Source: Streptomyces mobaraensis NBRC 13819 = DSM 40847
GTDB lineage: Bacteria; Actinomycetota; Actinomycetes; Streptomycetales; Streptomycetaceae
Assembly (NCBI RefSeq): GCF_017916255.1
Contig: NZ_CP072827.1
Span: 7,217,501 to 7,281,500 of the forward strand
Length of the DNA: 64,000 nt
Direction: 5' to 3'
Below, piece after piece: positions 51,196-60,491 of this stretch. The position numbers and the translations under genes were made by a program. Position 1 is the stretch's first letter; each line of letters begins with the position of its first letter. The notes beneath the pieces are model-generated. The model had not been told where the DNA came from. It was given only the letters and a program-made list of their open reading frames with translations, and did not search any database.

Positions 51196-52683
51196 ATGAG
51201 CGACCGCACTCTCACTGCGGCCGACACGCCCACCGGTGTGTCCGCCCCGGTCACGACGTCCGCGCACGTGGACGCCGGTGACGCGGGCTACAGCAAGGAC
51301 CTCAAGTCCCGCCACATCAACATGATCGCGATCGGCGGAGCCATCGGCACCGGCCTCTTCCTGGGCGCCGGCGGCCGGCTCGCGAGCGCGGGACCCTCCC
51401 TCTTCATCGCGTACGCGATCTGCGGCGTCTTCGCCTTCTTCGTCGTCCGGGCCCTCGGCGAGCTCGTCCTCTACCGCCCGTCCTCCGGCGCGTTCGTCTC
51501 GTACGCCCGCGAGTTCATGGGGGAGAAGGGCGCCTTCGCCGCCGGCTGGCTGTACTTCCTCAACTGGGCCACCACCGGCATCGCCGACATCACGGCCGTC
51601 GCCACGTACACCCACTACTGGCACCTGTTCAGCGACATTCCGCAGTGGGTCCTCGCGCTGATCGCCCTCGCCGTCGTGCTCACCGTGAACCTCATCTCCG
51701 TGAAGTACTTCGGCGAGATGGAGTTCTGGTTCGCGATCATCAAGGTCGGCGCCCTCGTCGTCTTCATGGCGATCGGCATCTTCCTGCTGGCCAGCCAGCA
51801 CGAGGTCGGTGGCCACGCCCCGGGCCTGTCCAACATGCTCGACCACGGCGGCCTCTTCCCGTCCGGCCTGATGCCGATGCTGCTGATCATCCAGGGCGTC
51901 GTCTTCGCCTACGCCTCGGTCGAGCTGTGCGGTGTCGCCGCGGGCGAGACCAAGAACCCCGAGAAGATCATGCCCAAGGCGATCAACTCGATCATGTGGC
52001 GTGTCGGCCTGTTCTACGTCGGCTCGGTCGTGCTCCTCACGCTCCTGCTGCCGTACAACGCCTTCACCGGCGGCGAGAGCCCGTTCGTCACCGTGCTGTC
52101 CAAGATCGGCGTGCCGTACGCGGCCGGCGTGATGAACCTGGTGGTCCTCACCGCCGCGCTCTCCAGCCTGAACTCCGGCCTCTACTCCACCGGCCGCATC
52201 CTCCGCTCGATGGCCATGTCGGGGTCCGCCCCGAAGTTCACCGGCCGCATGAACAAGGGCCAGGTCCCCTACGGCGGCATCCTGCTCACCGCGTTCTTCT
52301 GCGTGCTGGGCGTCGGCCTGAACTTCGTCGTCCCGGACAACGCCTTCGAGATCGTGCTGAACTTCGCCGCGATCGGCATCATCGGCACCTGGGGCATGAT
52401 CATGCTCTGCTCGCTGCTGTTCTGGCGGCGCGCCAAGGCCGGTCTGGTCTCCCGCCCGGCCTACCGGCTGCCCTGGGCGCCCTACACCCAGATCGTCACG
52501 CTGGTCTTCCTGGCCGGTGTCCTGGGCCTGATGGCGGCCGACGAGGGCGCCAGCCGCGACACCATCCTCTGCCTGCCGCTGATCGCGGCGGCCCTGGTCG
52601 GCGGCTGGTTCCTGGTCCGCGGCCGGGTCGCCCGCACCCAGCGCGAGGCGGAGCTGCGCGAGGCGGCGACGCCGCGGGCGTAG
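51196..52683 (+). CDS. ansP: Amino acid permease, L-asparagine permease-like (AAT family)
   Basis: The 495-residue APC-superfamily transporter has twelve predicted membrane segments. It starts with [27 protein letters not shown], the signature loop of AAT permeases, and continues [28 protein letters not shown]. The sequence around the loop matches AnsP-type asparagine permeases best, but specificity among amino acids is not certain. It imports with protons across the cytoplasmic membrane. AAGGCGAAG precedes the ATG. A strong terminator with a T-run follows. The codon bias suggests high expression. Confidence 0.88.
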   Translation: MSDRTLTAADTPTGVSAPVTTSAHVDAGDAGYSKDLKSRHINMIAIGGAIGTGLFLGAGGRLASAGPSLFIAYAICGVFAFFVVRALGELVLYRPSSGAFVSYAREFMGEKGAFAAGWLYFLNWATTGIADITAVATYTHYWHLFSDIPQWVLALIALAVVLTVNLISVKYFGEMEFWFAIIKVGALVVFMAIGIFLLASQHEVGGHAPGLSNMLDHGGLFPSGLMPMLLIIQGVVFAYASVELCGVAAGETKNPEKIMPKAINSIMWRVGLFYVGSVVLLTLLLPYNAFTGGESPFVTVLSKIGVPYAAGVMNLVVLTAALSSLNSGLYSTGRILRSMAMSGSAPKFTGRMNKGQVPYGGILLTAFFCVLGVGLNFVVPDNAFEIVLNFAAIGIIGTWGMIMLCSLLFWRRAKAGLVSRPAYRLPWAPYTQIVTLVFLAGVLGLMAADEGASRDTILCLPLIAAALVGGWFLVRGRVARTQREAELREAATPRA

Positions 52684-52701
52684 CGCCTACGGAACGACGG
52701 C

Positions 52702-52747
52702 ACCGGGCCGCGTCCCCTTCGAGGGGGCGCGGCCCGGTCGCGTTTTT
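52702..52747 (+). terminator. Intrinsic terminator after the permease gene
   Basis: Arms 52702-52717 and 52723-52738 form a 16-base stem with one G-T pair around TTCGA, followed by CGCG and five T (52743-52747). Confidence 0.9.
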
Positions 52748-52914
52748 CCGCACGCGCGGTGGCGGAACACCGACGGTGAGCAGCGGCCCCTGTGAGGCCG
52801 CGCATAGGGCCCCGGTCACATACGGATCTCTTTAGTGCTGTGCGCTCCCATAATCCCCGCGGAATTCGTTGGAGTGGTGCGCTGATAACGACGTGGGGGA
52901 GTAGGTCACAGTGC

Positions 52915-52943
52915 TTGTCGGGGTTTTCGACCGCCGCTAAGAA
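52915..52943 (+). promoter_or_regulatory. Housekeeping-type promoter of the SLT-domain gene
   Basis: TTGTCG (52915-52920), a 17-base spacer and TAAGAA (52938-52943) form a good sigma-70-type promoter. Transcription would start near 52950, exactly where the first arm of the leader stem begins. Confidence 0.6.
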
Positions 52944-52950
52944 TGGTTGG

Positions 52951-53013
52951 ACCGCACGGCGCCGTCCGACCGAGAACGGCGCTTTTCTCTGCGCCGGTCC
53001 AGGCCCGTGCGGT
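52951..53013 (+). ncRNA. Structured 5' leader with alternative hairpins (candidate regulatory RNA)
   Basis: ACCGCACGG (52951-52959) pairs perfectly with 53005-53013, closing a domain. Inside, CGCCGT (52960-52965) can pair with 52976-52981, or CGGCGC (52977-52982) can pair with 52991-52996; these two share bases and exclude each other. The SLT gene starts 29 bases after the domain, and only AAAGG lies upstream at an unusually long distance. It does not match the conserved ydaO (c-di-AMP) riboswitch blocks known to me. Confidence 0.35.
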
Positions 53014-53042
53014 TTCCCGATGCGAAAGGTTCATTCCTTCTC

Positions 53043-53786
53043 ATGCGTTCCAACCACTCCGGCTATACCCGTCTGACCAAGGCCCACAAGTTCTCCGCCG
53101 CGGCGCTGACCGCCGCCGGTGCCGCCGCTGTCGCGTTCGGTGCGGCCTCGCACGCGGTGGCCGCTCCGGCGCCGGTGAAGCCGGTCGCCTGGAGCGCGGA
53201 GGCTTTCGGTCAGGCGCAGGACGCCGAGCGGAAGGACGCCGCCGACAAGGCGGCCGAGCAGGCCCGGGCCGAGGCCGCCGCGGCCAAGCACACTGCCAAG
53301 ACCAAGGCCGAGGCGGACGCGAAGGCCAAGGCCGAGGCGGACGCGAAGGCGAAGGCGGATGCCAAGGCCAAGGCAGACAAGGACCGCGCCGAGAAGCAGG
53401 CCGCGAACCGCTCCACCACCCGCAAGCCGCTGAGCAAGCCCGCCGCTCCGGCGCCGAAGGCGTACGGCAATGACCTGGAGGGCTGGATCGCCCAGGCGCT
53501 GGACATCATGAAGGCCAAGGGCATCCCGGCTTCCTATGACGGTGTGAAGCGGAACATCATGCGGGAGTCGACCGGTAACCCGCACGCGATCAACGACTGG
53601 GACGTCAACGCCGTCAATGGTGTGCCGTCGAAGGGTCTGCTGCAGATCATCGACCCGACGTTCAAGGCGTACCACGTCGAGGGCACGTCCTGGGACATCT
53701 ACGACCCGGTGGCCAACATCGTCGCGTCCTGCAATTACGCGGCCGACAAGTACGGCTCGATGGACAACGTGAACTCCGCCTACTGA
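53043..53786 (+). CDS. Secreted transglycosylase SLT-domain protein
   Basis: The 247-residue precursor has a signal peptide (about 1-41, HAVAAPAP). A long charged Ala/Lys/Glu/Asp repeat region (about 58-125, with a four-fold AKAKAEAD-like repeat) gives a helical spacer. The lytic transglycosylase-like domain is at 140-247: Glu175 in MRESTGNPHAIN is the expected catalytic acid, followed by SKGLLQIIDPTFKAYH and NYAADKYGS. It cleaves peptidoglycan glycan strands and is typical of streptomycete cell-wall hydrolases. Note the poor ribosome binding site after a structured leader. Confidence 0.92.
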   Translation: MRSNHSGYTRLTKAHKFSAAALTAAGAAAVAFGAASHAVAAPAPVKPVAWSAEAFGQAQDAERKDAADKAAEQARAEAAAAKHTAKTKAEADAKAKAEADAKAKADAKAKADKDRAEKQAANRSTTRKPLSKPAAPAPKAYGNDLEGWIAQALDIMKAKGIPASYDGVKRNIMRESTGNPHAINDWDVNAVNGVPSKGLLQIIDPTFKAYHVEGTSWDIYDPVANIVASCNYAADKYGSMDNVNSAY

Positions 53787-53808
53787 CGGAGAGCGAAAAA
53801 CGAAACGC

Positions 53809-53854
53809 GCCGGAGGGCGGCGGCACCGGAAACCGGATGCCGCCGCCCTCCGGC
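53809..53854. terminator. Bidirectional terminator between the SLT and ligase genes
   Basis: Arms 53809-53825 and 53838-53854 are perfect 17-base complements; the 12-base loop is CCGG-AAA-CCGG-A, able to pair again. It abuts the stop codon of the convergent ligase gene at 53855. Confidence 0.9.
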
Positions 53855-54817
53855 TCATCCGGGCCGCGTCAGGTCCGTTCGCAGCCGGTGCCAGATGGGG
53901 TGGCGGAGGTGCCCGGCCGGGGTCCAGCCGGTGAGGGTGATCTCGGCGACCAGCCGCGGCTCCACCCAGTGGACGCCGGTCGCGTCCACCGGTCCCGCGA
54001 AAGGTGAGCTGTCCCGGGCCATCGCGTCCAGGTAGCGGGCCAGGTCGCGGCGCTCCTGCCCCGAGAGGCCGGAGCCGACGGAGCCGACGTACCGCAGGCC
54101 GGACGGCTCCTCCACACCGGCCAGTACGGCCCCGGGCAGCCCGGCGATCACCCCCCGGCCCTCGGTCCAGCCGCCGATGACCACGTCGAGCGTGAGCAGG
54201 TGCTTCACCTTCCGCCAGTCGGGTGACCGCACCCCCGGCAGGTAGAGGGAGGCCAGCCGCTTGGCGATGACGCCCTCGTAGCCGTGGCGGAGCGTGGCGT
54301 CCCAGGCCCGCCGCGCGTGCCCCTCCAGGTGGCTGGGGACGGACCAGCTGCGGCCGGTCAGCCCCATGCCGTAGAGGATGGCGCGGCGCTCGCCGTAGGT
54401 GGCGCCGAGCAGGGAGCGGCCACTCAGGTGCATGACATCGAAGATCATGAGGTGGACGGGGTACTCCATCGCCAGGTGCGCCGCGCGGCGCGGGTTGGCG
54501 ATGCCCATCCTGCGCTGGAGCAGCCCGAAGTCCGGCCGGCCCCGCTCGTCCAGCGCCACCAGCTCCCCGTCGAGCACCGCGGACCGGCCCTGGAGCTGTG
54601 CGCCCAGCTCCAGCAGCTCCGGGTAGGTGGCCGTCACGTCGTTCCCGGCCCGGCTCGTCAGCCGGACGGTCCCGTCGCCCGCGGTGCTGACCACACAGCG
54701 CACCCCGTCCCACTTCACCTCGAATCCCCAGCCCGCGTCCTCGCCCTCGGCCGGCAGTGGGCCGGGCACGGTCAGCATGGGCCGGATCTCGGGGAGCCGG
54801 GCGACGGGCAGTGCCAT
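53855..54817 (-). CDS. ATP-dependent DNA ligase (LigD/LigC-type ligase domain)
   Basis: The 320-residue protein has the adenylation motif EVKWDGVRC (Lys nucleophile, about residue 35), then motif III VHLMIFDVMHLSG, motif IV YEGVIAKRL and motif V WRKVKHL. A C-terminal OB fold carries GLRYVGSVGSGLSGQER and HPIWHRLR. It is the free-standing ligase of bacterial non-homologous end joining, or a related repair ligase. No Ku, polymerase or nuclease domain genes are adjacent. The start is uncertain: ATG at 54817 has GGAG only 2 bases away, so an upstream start in the same frame is possible. Confidence 0.9.
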   Translation of the reverse strand: MALPVARLPEIRPMLTVPGPLPAEGEDAGWGFEVKWDGVRCVVSTAGDGTVRLTSRAGNDVTATYPELLELGAQLQGRSAVLDGELVALDERGRPDFGLLQRRMGIANPRRAAHLAMEYPVHLMIFDVMHLSGRSLLGATYGERRAILYGMGLTGRSWSVPSHLEGHARRAWDATLRHGYEGVIAKRLASLYLPGVRSPDWRKVKHLLTLDVVIGGWTEGRGVIAGLPGAVLAGVEEPSGLRYVGSVGSGLSGQERRDLARYLDAMARDSSPFAGPVDATGVHWVEPRLVAEITLTGWTPAGHLRHPIWHRLRTDLTRPG

Positions 54818-55081
54818 ATCTCCGATGATCAGGGCAGTGGCGGGTTTTCGCAGGTCATTCACCCGTGCGGGGGCAGCGGGGGCCGGGCCGTCCGGGGCGC
54901 CGTCGCGGGCCGTGCCGGCGGCCCTCCGCCCCCCGCCTCCGGCAGCCCCGACGACCGGGCGGCACCCCCGTCCGACCTGGGGAAAACCCCACCAGCCGAG
55001 CCCGGCTGTCTCCATGGCCGGCCCCTGCCCCCGTTCCGTAGCGTCGACAGCGTCGACAGCACCGGCGGAGAAAGGGACACC

Positions 55082-55888
55082 ATGGCGTTGCGCCGCGACC
55101 GCATACCCACCGAGGAGCGCCGGGGCACGGCCCCGGCGGTCGAGCTACGGGCCGTGCGGCGCCGGTACGGGCGGGGCGAGGGGGCCGTCGACGCGCTGCG
55201 CGGGGTGGACCTCGCCCTGCCCGGCGGGAGCTTCACCGCGGTGATGGGTCCCTCCGGCTCGGGGAAGAGCACCTTCCTCCAGTGCGCCGCCGGACTGGAC
55301 CGGCCCAGCTCCGGCGAGGTGCTGCTCGGCGGCGAGCCGATCACCGGGCTGAGCGAGGACCGGCTGACGAAGCTGCGGCGCAGCCGCGTCGGCTTCGTCT
55401 TCCAGTCGTTCAACCTCCTCCCCTCGCTCACCGTGCAGCAGAACGTCCTCCTGCCGCAGCGCCTGGCCGGGGAGCGCCAGGACCGGCATCGCGCCCAGCG
55501 GCTGCTGGCCGAGGTGGGCCTGGACCGGCACGGGCGCCGCCGCCCCGGCCAGCTCTCCGGCGGCCAGCAGCAGCGGGTCGCCATCGCGCGGGCGCTGATC
55601 ACCCGGCCCGAGGTGGTGTTCGCCGACGAACCGACCGGCGCCCTCGACACCCGGTCCGCCCACGAGGTCCTGGGCCTGCTCCGGCGGGCGGTCGACGCGC
55701 TCGGTGCCACGGTCGTCATGGTCACCCACGACCCGGTGGCCGCCTCCCACGCCGACCGGGTGCTCTTCCTCGCCGACGGCCTGCTCGCCGGCGAGCTGAC
55801 CCGCCCGGACCCGCAGGCGGTCGCCGACCGGATGGTCGCCCTGACCGCCGCGGCCGACCGCCGCCCGGCCGCGACGGCGACGGTGTGA
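55082..55888 (+). CDS. ABC transporter ATP-binding protein (LolD/MacB type)
   Basis: The 268-residue protein has Walker A GPSGSGKST (about 57-65), a Q-loop in VGFVFQSFNLLPSLTV, the signature LSGGQQQRVAIARAL, Walker B VVFADEPTGALD and the H-loop VTHD. The FNLLP motif is typical of ATPases that serve FtsX-type permeases. GGAGAAAGG precedes the ATG. The stop codon overlaps or abuts the permease start (GTGTGAGCCGCATG), so the two are coupled. It powers an exporter or mechanotransmission pump. Confidence 0.95.
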   Translation: MALRRDRIPTEERRGTAPAVELRAVRRRYGRGEGAVDALRGVDLALPGGSFTAVMGPSGSGKSTFLQCAAGLDRPSSGEVLLGGEPITGLSEDRLTKLRRSRVGFVFQSFNLLPSLTVQQNVLLPQRLAGERQDRHRAQRLLAEVGLDRHGRRRPGQLSGGQQQRVAIARALITRPEVVFADEPTGALDTRSAHEVLGLLRRAVDALGATVVMVTHDPVAASHADRVLFLADGLLAGELTRPDPQAVADRMVALTAAADRRPAATATV

Positions 55889-55893
55889 GCCGC

Positions 55894-58440
55894 ATGCCGA
55901 ACGGACTCGCGCGGGCCTCCGTCCGCTTCCGGCCCGCGTCCTTCGCGGGCAGCCTCGTCGCGCTGCTGTTCGCCTCGGCGATCATCACCGCCTGCGGGGT
56001 GCTGCTCCAGACGGGCATCACGGCCCACGTCGTACCCCAGCGGTACGCCCACACCCCGGTCGTCGTCGCCGCCGACCCCTACGCCCGGATCACCACCGGC
56101 CACGGCGAGAACCGCTCGACCAGCGAGGCCGCGCTCCCCGGCCGCGGCCGCGTGCCCGCGGCGCTCGCCGCGCGGATCGCGGCCCGGCCCGGCGTGGCCG
56201 CCGCCGTCCCCGAGCTGGCGTTCCCGGTACGGGCCGGGGTCACGGCGCTCCCCGACCTCACCGGCAGGCCCTACGGAAGCGCGGGAATCGCCCTCCCGCC
56301 CGGCACCCGCCCGCTGTCCGACGGCCGCGCGCCGCGCTCCGGCGAGGTGGTCCTGGACGCCGCCTCGGCACGCACCGCCCGCCTGGCGACCGGCGACCGC
56401 GTCACGCTCACCGGCCCCGGCGGCACGGCCGCGTACCGGATCGCCGGCCTGGCCCGGGAGGGCGCCGGACCGGCGACCGCCTGGTTCGCGGACGCCACCG
56501 CCGACCGGCTCTCCGGCCACCCGGGCGCCGTGGACGCCATCGCCGTACGCCCCCGGCCGGACACCGGCACCCCCGCCCTCGCCCGCCAGGTCCGGCAGGC
56601 CGTCGGCGACGGGCCCAAGGTGCTGACCGGCGACGCGCGCGGCGCGGCCGAGGAACCCGGGGTGACCGACGCCCGGGAGCTGTTCACCGGCATCGGCGGC
56701 TCCTTCGGCGGCATCGCCACCTTCACCGCCGTCTTCGTCGTCATGGGAACGGTGGCCCTGGCCACCGGTCAGCGGGCCCGCGAGTTCGCCCTGCTGCGCG
56801 CGATCGGCGCCACCCCGCGGCAGATCCGCCGCACCATCGCCACCGAGGCGGTCATCATCGCGCCGGTCGCCGGCGCCCTGGGCATCCCGCCCGGGCTCGC
56901 CCTCGCCCACTGGTGGTTCGGTGAACTGCGCGAGCGCGGGGCCGTCCCCGACGGCGTCCACCTGGACGTCGGCTTCATACCGCTGACCGTCGCCGTCGGC
57001 GCCACCCTGCTGTCCGCGCTCGTCGCCGGCTACGCAGCCGCCCGCCGCTCCGCGCGGCTGCGTCCCAGCCAGGCCCTGGGCGAGGCGTCCGTCGCACGCG
57101 TCAGGCCCGGCTGGATACGCACCCCGCTCGGCCTGGCCGCCCTCGTCGGCGGTACGGTCCTGGCCGGTCTCGCCGCCGACCAGAAGGGCGAGTCGGCCGC
57201 CAACACCGCCCTCGGCGTCGTCATGTGCTTCCTGCTGGCCGTCGCCCTGCTCGGCCCGCTGGTGGCCCGGCTCTGCGCGACCCTCCTCGGGCTGCCGCTG
57301 CGGACCCGCGCCGCGGGCGCCGCCGGGTCGCTGGCCGCCGACAACTCCCGGGCCCAGGCCCACCGCCTCGCCTCCGCCATCACCCCCATCGTGATGGTCA
57401 CCGCCTTCTGCGGAACCCTCCTCTTCCTCCAGGGCACCATCCGCCACGTCGCCGACCGGAACGTCCGCGACGCCGTCGTGGCCGACCACGTCCTCACCAC
57501 CACCGGCCCCGGACTGCCCGCCGCCACCGCCGAACGCGCCGCCCGCGTCCCCGGCGTGGACACCGCCGTCGGCGTCCTGCGCACCGGAACCCTCCACAAG
57601 GTCGGGGACGGGCTGTCGTCCGCGACCGCCCTCGGCGTCTCCGGCGACCCGGCCCGGCTCCCCGCCGTCCTCGACCTCGGCGTCCGGACCGGCTCCCTGG
57701 CCGGCCTCGGCACCTCGCCCGACACCGTCGCCCTCGCCACCACCCTGGCCGACAGCCTGCACGCCGCGCCCGGCGACCGGATCCCGCTCTGGCTCGCCGA
57801 CGGCACCCGGGTCCGGCCCCGGCTCGTCGCCACCTACGACCGGGGGCTCGGCCTCGGCGAGGTGCTGCTGCCCCGGTCCGTCGTCGCCGCCCACGCGGCC
57901 ACCGCCCTCGACAGCCAGGTCCTGGTCAAGGAGGACCCCGGCGCGGACCGCTCGGTCGTCGCCCGGCGGCTCGCGGAACTGGGCCCGCCCGGGACCGCCG
58001 TCACCGACGCGGCCGGCTACGCGGCCACCGCCGACCGCGACCAGGAGCTCAACGCCTGGGCGAACACCGTGATGGCGGCCGTACTCGGCGGCTTCGCGGC
58101 CGTCGCCGCCGCCAACACCCTGGTGATGACCGTCCTCGACCGCCGCCGCGAGGTCGCGCTCCTGCGCCTGACCGGCACCACCCGCCGCCAGGTGCGCGAC
58201 ATGATGCGCTGGGAGGCCCTGCTGGTGGCCGCCAGCGGCCTGCTCCTCGGCGCCGTCATCGTCTGGATCACCCTGGTCCCCATCGCCCGAGGCGTCACCG
58301 GCTCCGCCCCCTACGTCTCACCCGTCACCGTCCTCACCCTGACGGCCGGCGCCATCCTCCTCACCCTCACCGCCACCGCCCTCCCGACCCGCGCCCTCCT
58401 CCGCCGAGGACCGCTGGCGGCGGGGTCGGAACGGGGGTGA
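55894..58440 (+). CDS. FtsX-like ABC permease
   Basis: The 848-residue protein has two FtsX/MacB-type permease units: membrane segments near 17-37, about 265-290, 318-345 and 365-385, then 405-430 and 490-515, and a second trio at the C-terminus (about 720-745, 770-795 and 805-830). Large extracytoplasmic domains fill 40-260 and 520-715. GQRAREFALLRAIGATPRQIRRTI and RRREVALLRLTGTTRRQVRDMMRWEAL are the coupling helices that contact the ATPase. A GTG at 55885 overlapping the ATPase stop is an alternative start. The substrate is unknown; lipids, peptides or antibiotics are possible. Confidence 0.93.
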   Translation: MPNGLARASVRFRPASFAGSLVALLFASAIITACGVLLQTGITAHVVPQRYAHTPVVVAADPYARITTGHGENRSTSEAALPGRGRVPAALAARIAARPGVAAAVPELAFPVRAGVTALPDLTGRPYGSAGIALPPGTRPLSDGRAPRSGEVVLDAASARTARLATGDRVTLTGPGGTAAYRIAGLAREGAGPATAWFADATADRLSGHPGAVDAIAVRPRPDTGTPALARQVRQAVGDGPKVLTGDARGAAEEPGVTDARELFTGIGGSFGGIATFTAVFVVMGTVALATGQRAREFALLRAIGATPRQIRRTIATEAVIIAPVAGALGIPPGLALAHWWFGELRERGAVPDGVHLDVGFIPLTVAVGATLLSALVAGYAAARRSARLRPSQALGEASVARVRPGWIRTPLGLAALVGGTVLAGLAADQKGESAANTALGVVMCFLLAVALLGPLVARLCATLLGLPLRTRAAGAAGSLAADNSRAQAHRLASAITPIVMVTAFCGTLLFLQGTIRHVADRNVRDAVVADHVLTTTGPGLPAATAERAARVPGVDTAVGVLRTGTLHKVGDGLSSATALGVSGDPARLPAVLDLGVRTGSLAGLGTSPDTVALATTLADSLHAAPGDRIPLWLADGTRVRPRLVATYDRGLGLGEVLLPRSVVAAHAATALDSQVLVKEDPGADRSVVARRLAELGPPGTAVTDAAGYAATADRDQELNAWANTVMAAVLGGFAAVAAANTLVMTVLDRRREVALLRLTGTTRRQVRDMMRWEALLVAASGLLLGAVIVWITLVPIARGVTGSAPYVSPVTVLTLTAGAILLTLTATALPTRALLRRGPLAAGSERG

Positions 58441-58690
58441 GGCGGTGGGCGGTGCCCGGAGGGGAGGGGCCGGTCCGTCGGCCGGACCTTGTGCCCGCCG
58501 TGGGAACGGGCTCCGGCACCGGGCGCGCCGAGTACGGCCGGAGGCCCGCTCGGGCGGCTCCCAGGGGGTGTGACGCACACCGTTGCACGGCGCGCGGGCC
58601 TCGCGCGCCCGCCTTCGGCGCCGCGAACGCGCCGGACCCGCCCGCCGGTTCCCTCCGCCGCGCCCGCGTGCGGCTGCCGGTGGTGGTGCG

Positions 58691-58740
58691 GCGTCCCGAG
58701 GCGTCCCGAGGCGCCCGGAGGCGCCCGGAGGCGCCCCGGA
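58691..58740. repeat. Decanucleotide tandem repeat in a gene-free stretch
   Basis: Five units of 10 bases, GCGTCCCGAG twice, GCGCCCGGAG twice and GCGCCCCGGA once, lie inside the 448-base gap 58441-58888. No gene, promoter or clear hairpin was recognised in the rest of the gap. Confidence 0.7.
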
Positions 58741-58888
58741 ACCGGCGGCGACGGCCGCTCGATCGCCGGTCCCGGGGCCGACCGGACCCACCGCGCCGTG
58801 TCGGCGACGCCCCGGCCCGCAGGCCGGGGGATAACCCCACCGCGGCGCCGGAGGCGCTCCGGATGGCTCCCCGCGCACCCCGCCGCCG

Positions 58889-60304
58889 ATGCTGAAGCCC
58901 ATGAAACGGCACCACACCACCGCGCTTCTGAGCCTGTTCCTCTGCATGGGCACGGCCACGACCCCGGCCCTCGCCGCAGGACCCGCCACATCCGCCATAT
59001 CCGCCACATCCGCCTCTGCCGACCGCGCGGATGAAGCCGTCGTGAAGGCGATCGGACGCGCCGCCCACCCCCTCCGGACCACTGAACCCGGCGGGCCGGA
59101 CGGCGATCTGCGCGCCCTGGACCGCGTGGTGGGGGACGCACGCGTGGTGGGGATCGGCGAGGCGACGCACGGGTCGCACGAGTTCTTCGCGCTCAAGCAG
59201 CGCGTCTTCCGGCACCTGGTGCGCGAGCGGGGGTTCCGCACCTACGCGCTGGAAGCGCCGTGGAGCACCGGACTCCGGCTGAACGACTACGTGCTGCACG
59301 GGAAAGGCGACCCGCGCCGCATCATGCGCGAGGACTTCCAGGACTCCTACCTCCTCTGGAACACCCGGGAATACCTCTCGCTGATCCAGTGGATGCGCTC
59401 CTGGAACCTCGCCCACCCCGGCGACCCCGTCCGCTTCATGGGCAATGACGTCGCCTACGCCGGCCCGGACCTCTACGACCGCGTCCTCGACTACGTACGG
59501 CGCGCCCACCCGGCCGTCCTGCCCGAACTGACCGCGCTCTACCGGGACCTGCGGCCCACCGGACCCTCCGGTCCCTACCTGCGCGACTACCTCACCCGCC
59601 CGCTCGCCGAGCGCCGGGAGCGCGCCGCCCTCGCCACCCGCGCCCTCGACCTCCTGCGGAAGCAGCGGCCCGCGCCCGGCCGGGCGGCCGGGGAAGCGTA
59701 CCGGTGGGCCGTCCGGAACGCGCTCGCGATCCGGCAGACCGCCGATCAGTACGCCTTCGACTTCACCGGCCAGGACGGCGTCACGGCCGGAATGCGCTAC
59801 CGCGACCGGGTGATGGCCGACAACACCGCCTGGTGGCAGGAGAACACCGGCGGCAAGGTCCTGCTCTCCGCCCACAATGGCCACATCGGTTACCGCAGCG
59901 GCGACCCGGTGAACTACCCCAAGACACAAGGCGCGTTCCTCCGCGACCGGCTCGGCGCACGCTACGTCTCCGTCGGACTCACCTTCCACCACGGGACGTT
60001 CAACGGCGTCGGGGCCGACGACGCCATGCTGGACGCGAACGTCCGGCGGTTCACCGTGGCCGCCGCGCCCGGCGGCAACGAGGACACCCTCGACCGCGTC
60101 CGCCACCGCGACTACCTGCTCGACCTGCGCACGGCCCCCGCCCCGGCCCGCGACTGGCTGCGCGCGCCGCGCACCGCGCTCGACTACGGCACCGCCTACC
60201 CCGCACAGCAGAAGCCGGTCGCCCTGGCCCGCACCTTCGACGCGCTGATCCACCTGCACTCCGTACGGGCCTCGGACCGCCTCCCGGCGGGCGAGGGCGG
60301 CTGA
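58889..60304 (+). CDS. Secreted erythromycin esterase-like protein
   Basis: The 471-residue protein has a signal peptide (MKRHHTTALLSLFLCMGTATTPALA). An EreA/EreB-type domain follows: VVGIGEATHGSHEFFALKQRVFRHLV (about 85-110, with the conserved Glu and His) and a second His in LLSAHNGHIGY. Known members open macrolide lactones by hydrolysis; most environmental homologues, including secreted ones, have no proven substrate. Two ATG codons (58889, 58901) are in frame; MKRHH at 58901 gives the better signal peptide. No resistance or biosynthetic genes are adjacent. Confidence 0.88.
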   Translation: MLKPMKRHHTTALLSLFLCMGTATTPALAAGPATSAISATSASADRADEAVVKAIGRAAHPLRTTEPGGPDGDLRALDRVVGDARVVGIGEATHGSHEFFALKQRVFRHLVRERGFRTYALEAPWSTGLRLNDYVLHGKGDPRRIMREDFQDSYLLWNTREYLSLIQWMRSWNLAHPGDPVRFMGNDVAYAGPDLYDRVLDYVRRAHPAVLPELTALYRDLRPTGPSGPYLRDYLTRPLAERRERAALATRALDLLRKQRPAPGRAAGEAYRWAVRNALAIRQTADQYAFDFTGQDGVTAGMRYRDRVMADNTAWWQENTGGKVLLSAHNGHIGYRSGDPVNYPKTQGAFLRDRLGARYVSVGLTFHHGTFNGVGADDAMLDANVRRFTVAAAPGGNEDTLDRVRHRDYLLDLRTAPAPARDWLRAPRTALDYGTAYPAQQKPVALARTFDALIHLHSVRASDRLPAGEGG

Positions 60305-60491
60305 GCCGCAAGCCTCTTGACCGCGCCCGGCGCCCGGCCGCGCCCCCGCGCGCCCGGGAACGCCACGGCTCCCCACCGACGGGTGGTTTGAACGCACCCG
60401 TCCCGTCGCGCGCCGCCCCGCGCGCCAGACTGGCCGGAGGACGACCCGATGATCCGATCGGGATCCGGGCGGACCGCGCTAGGGGGACGAG

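Noticed and set aside
52860..53042. c-di-AMP (ydaO) riboswitch upstream of the SLT-domain gene
   Set aside because: The conserved sequence blocks of that riboswitch could not be found; only alternative hairpins are visible.
54859..57894. 1000-codon minus-strand frame opposite the ABC transporter
   Set aside because: Gly/Asp/Gln/Arg-rich shadow of the ATPase and permease genes.
58311..59141. Minus-strand frames over the gene-free stretch near 58.5 kb
   Set aside because: Pro/Arg/Gly-rich translations, a tandem repeat inside, and no start signal.
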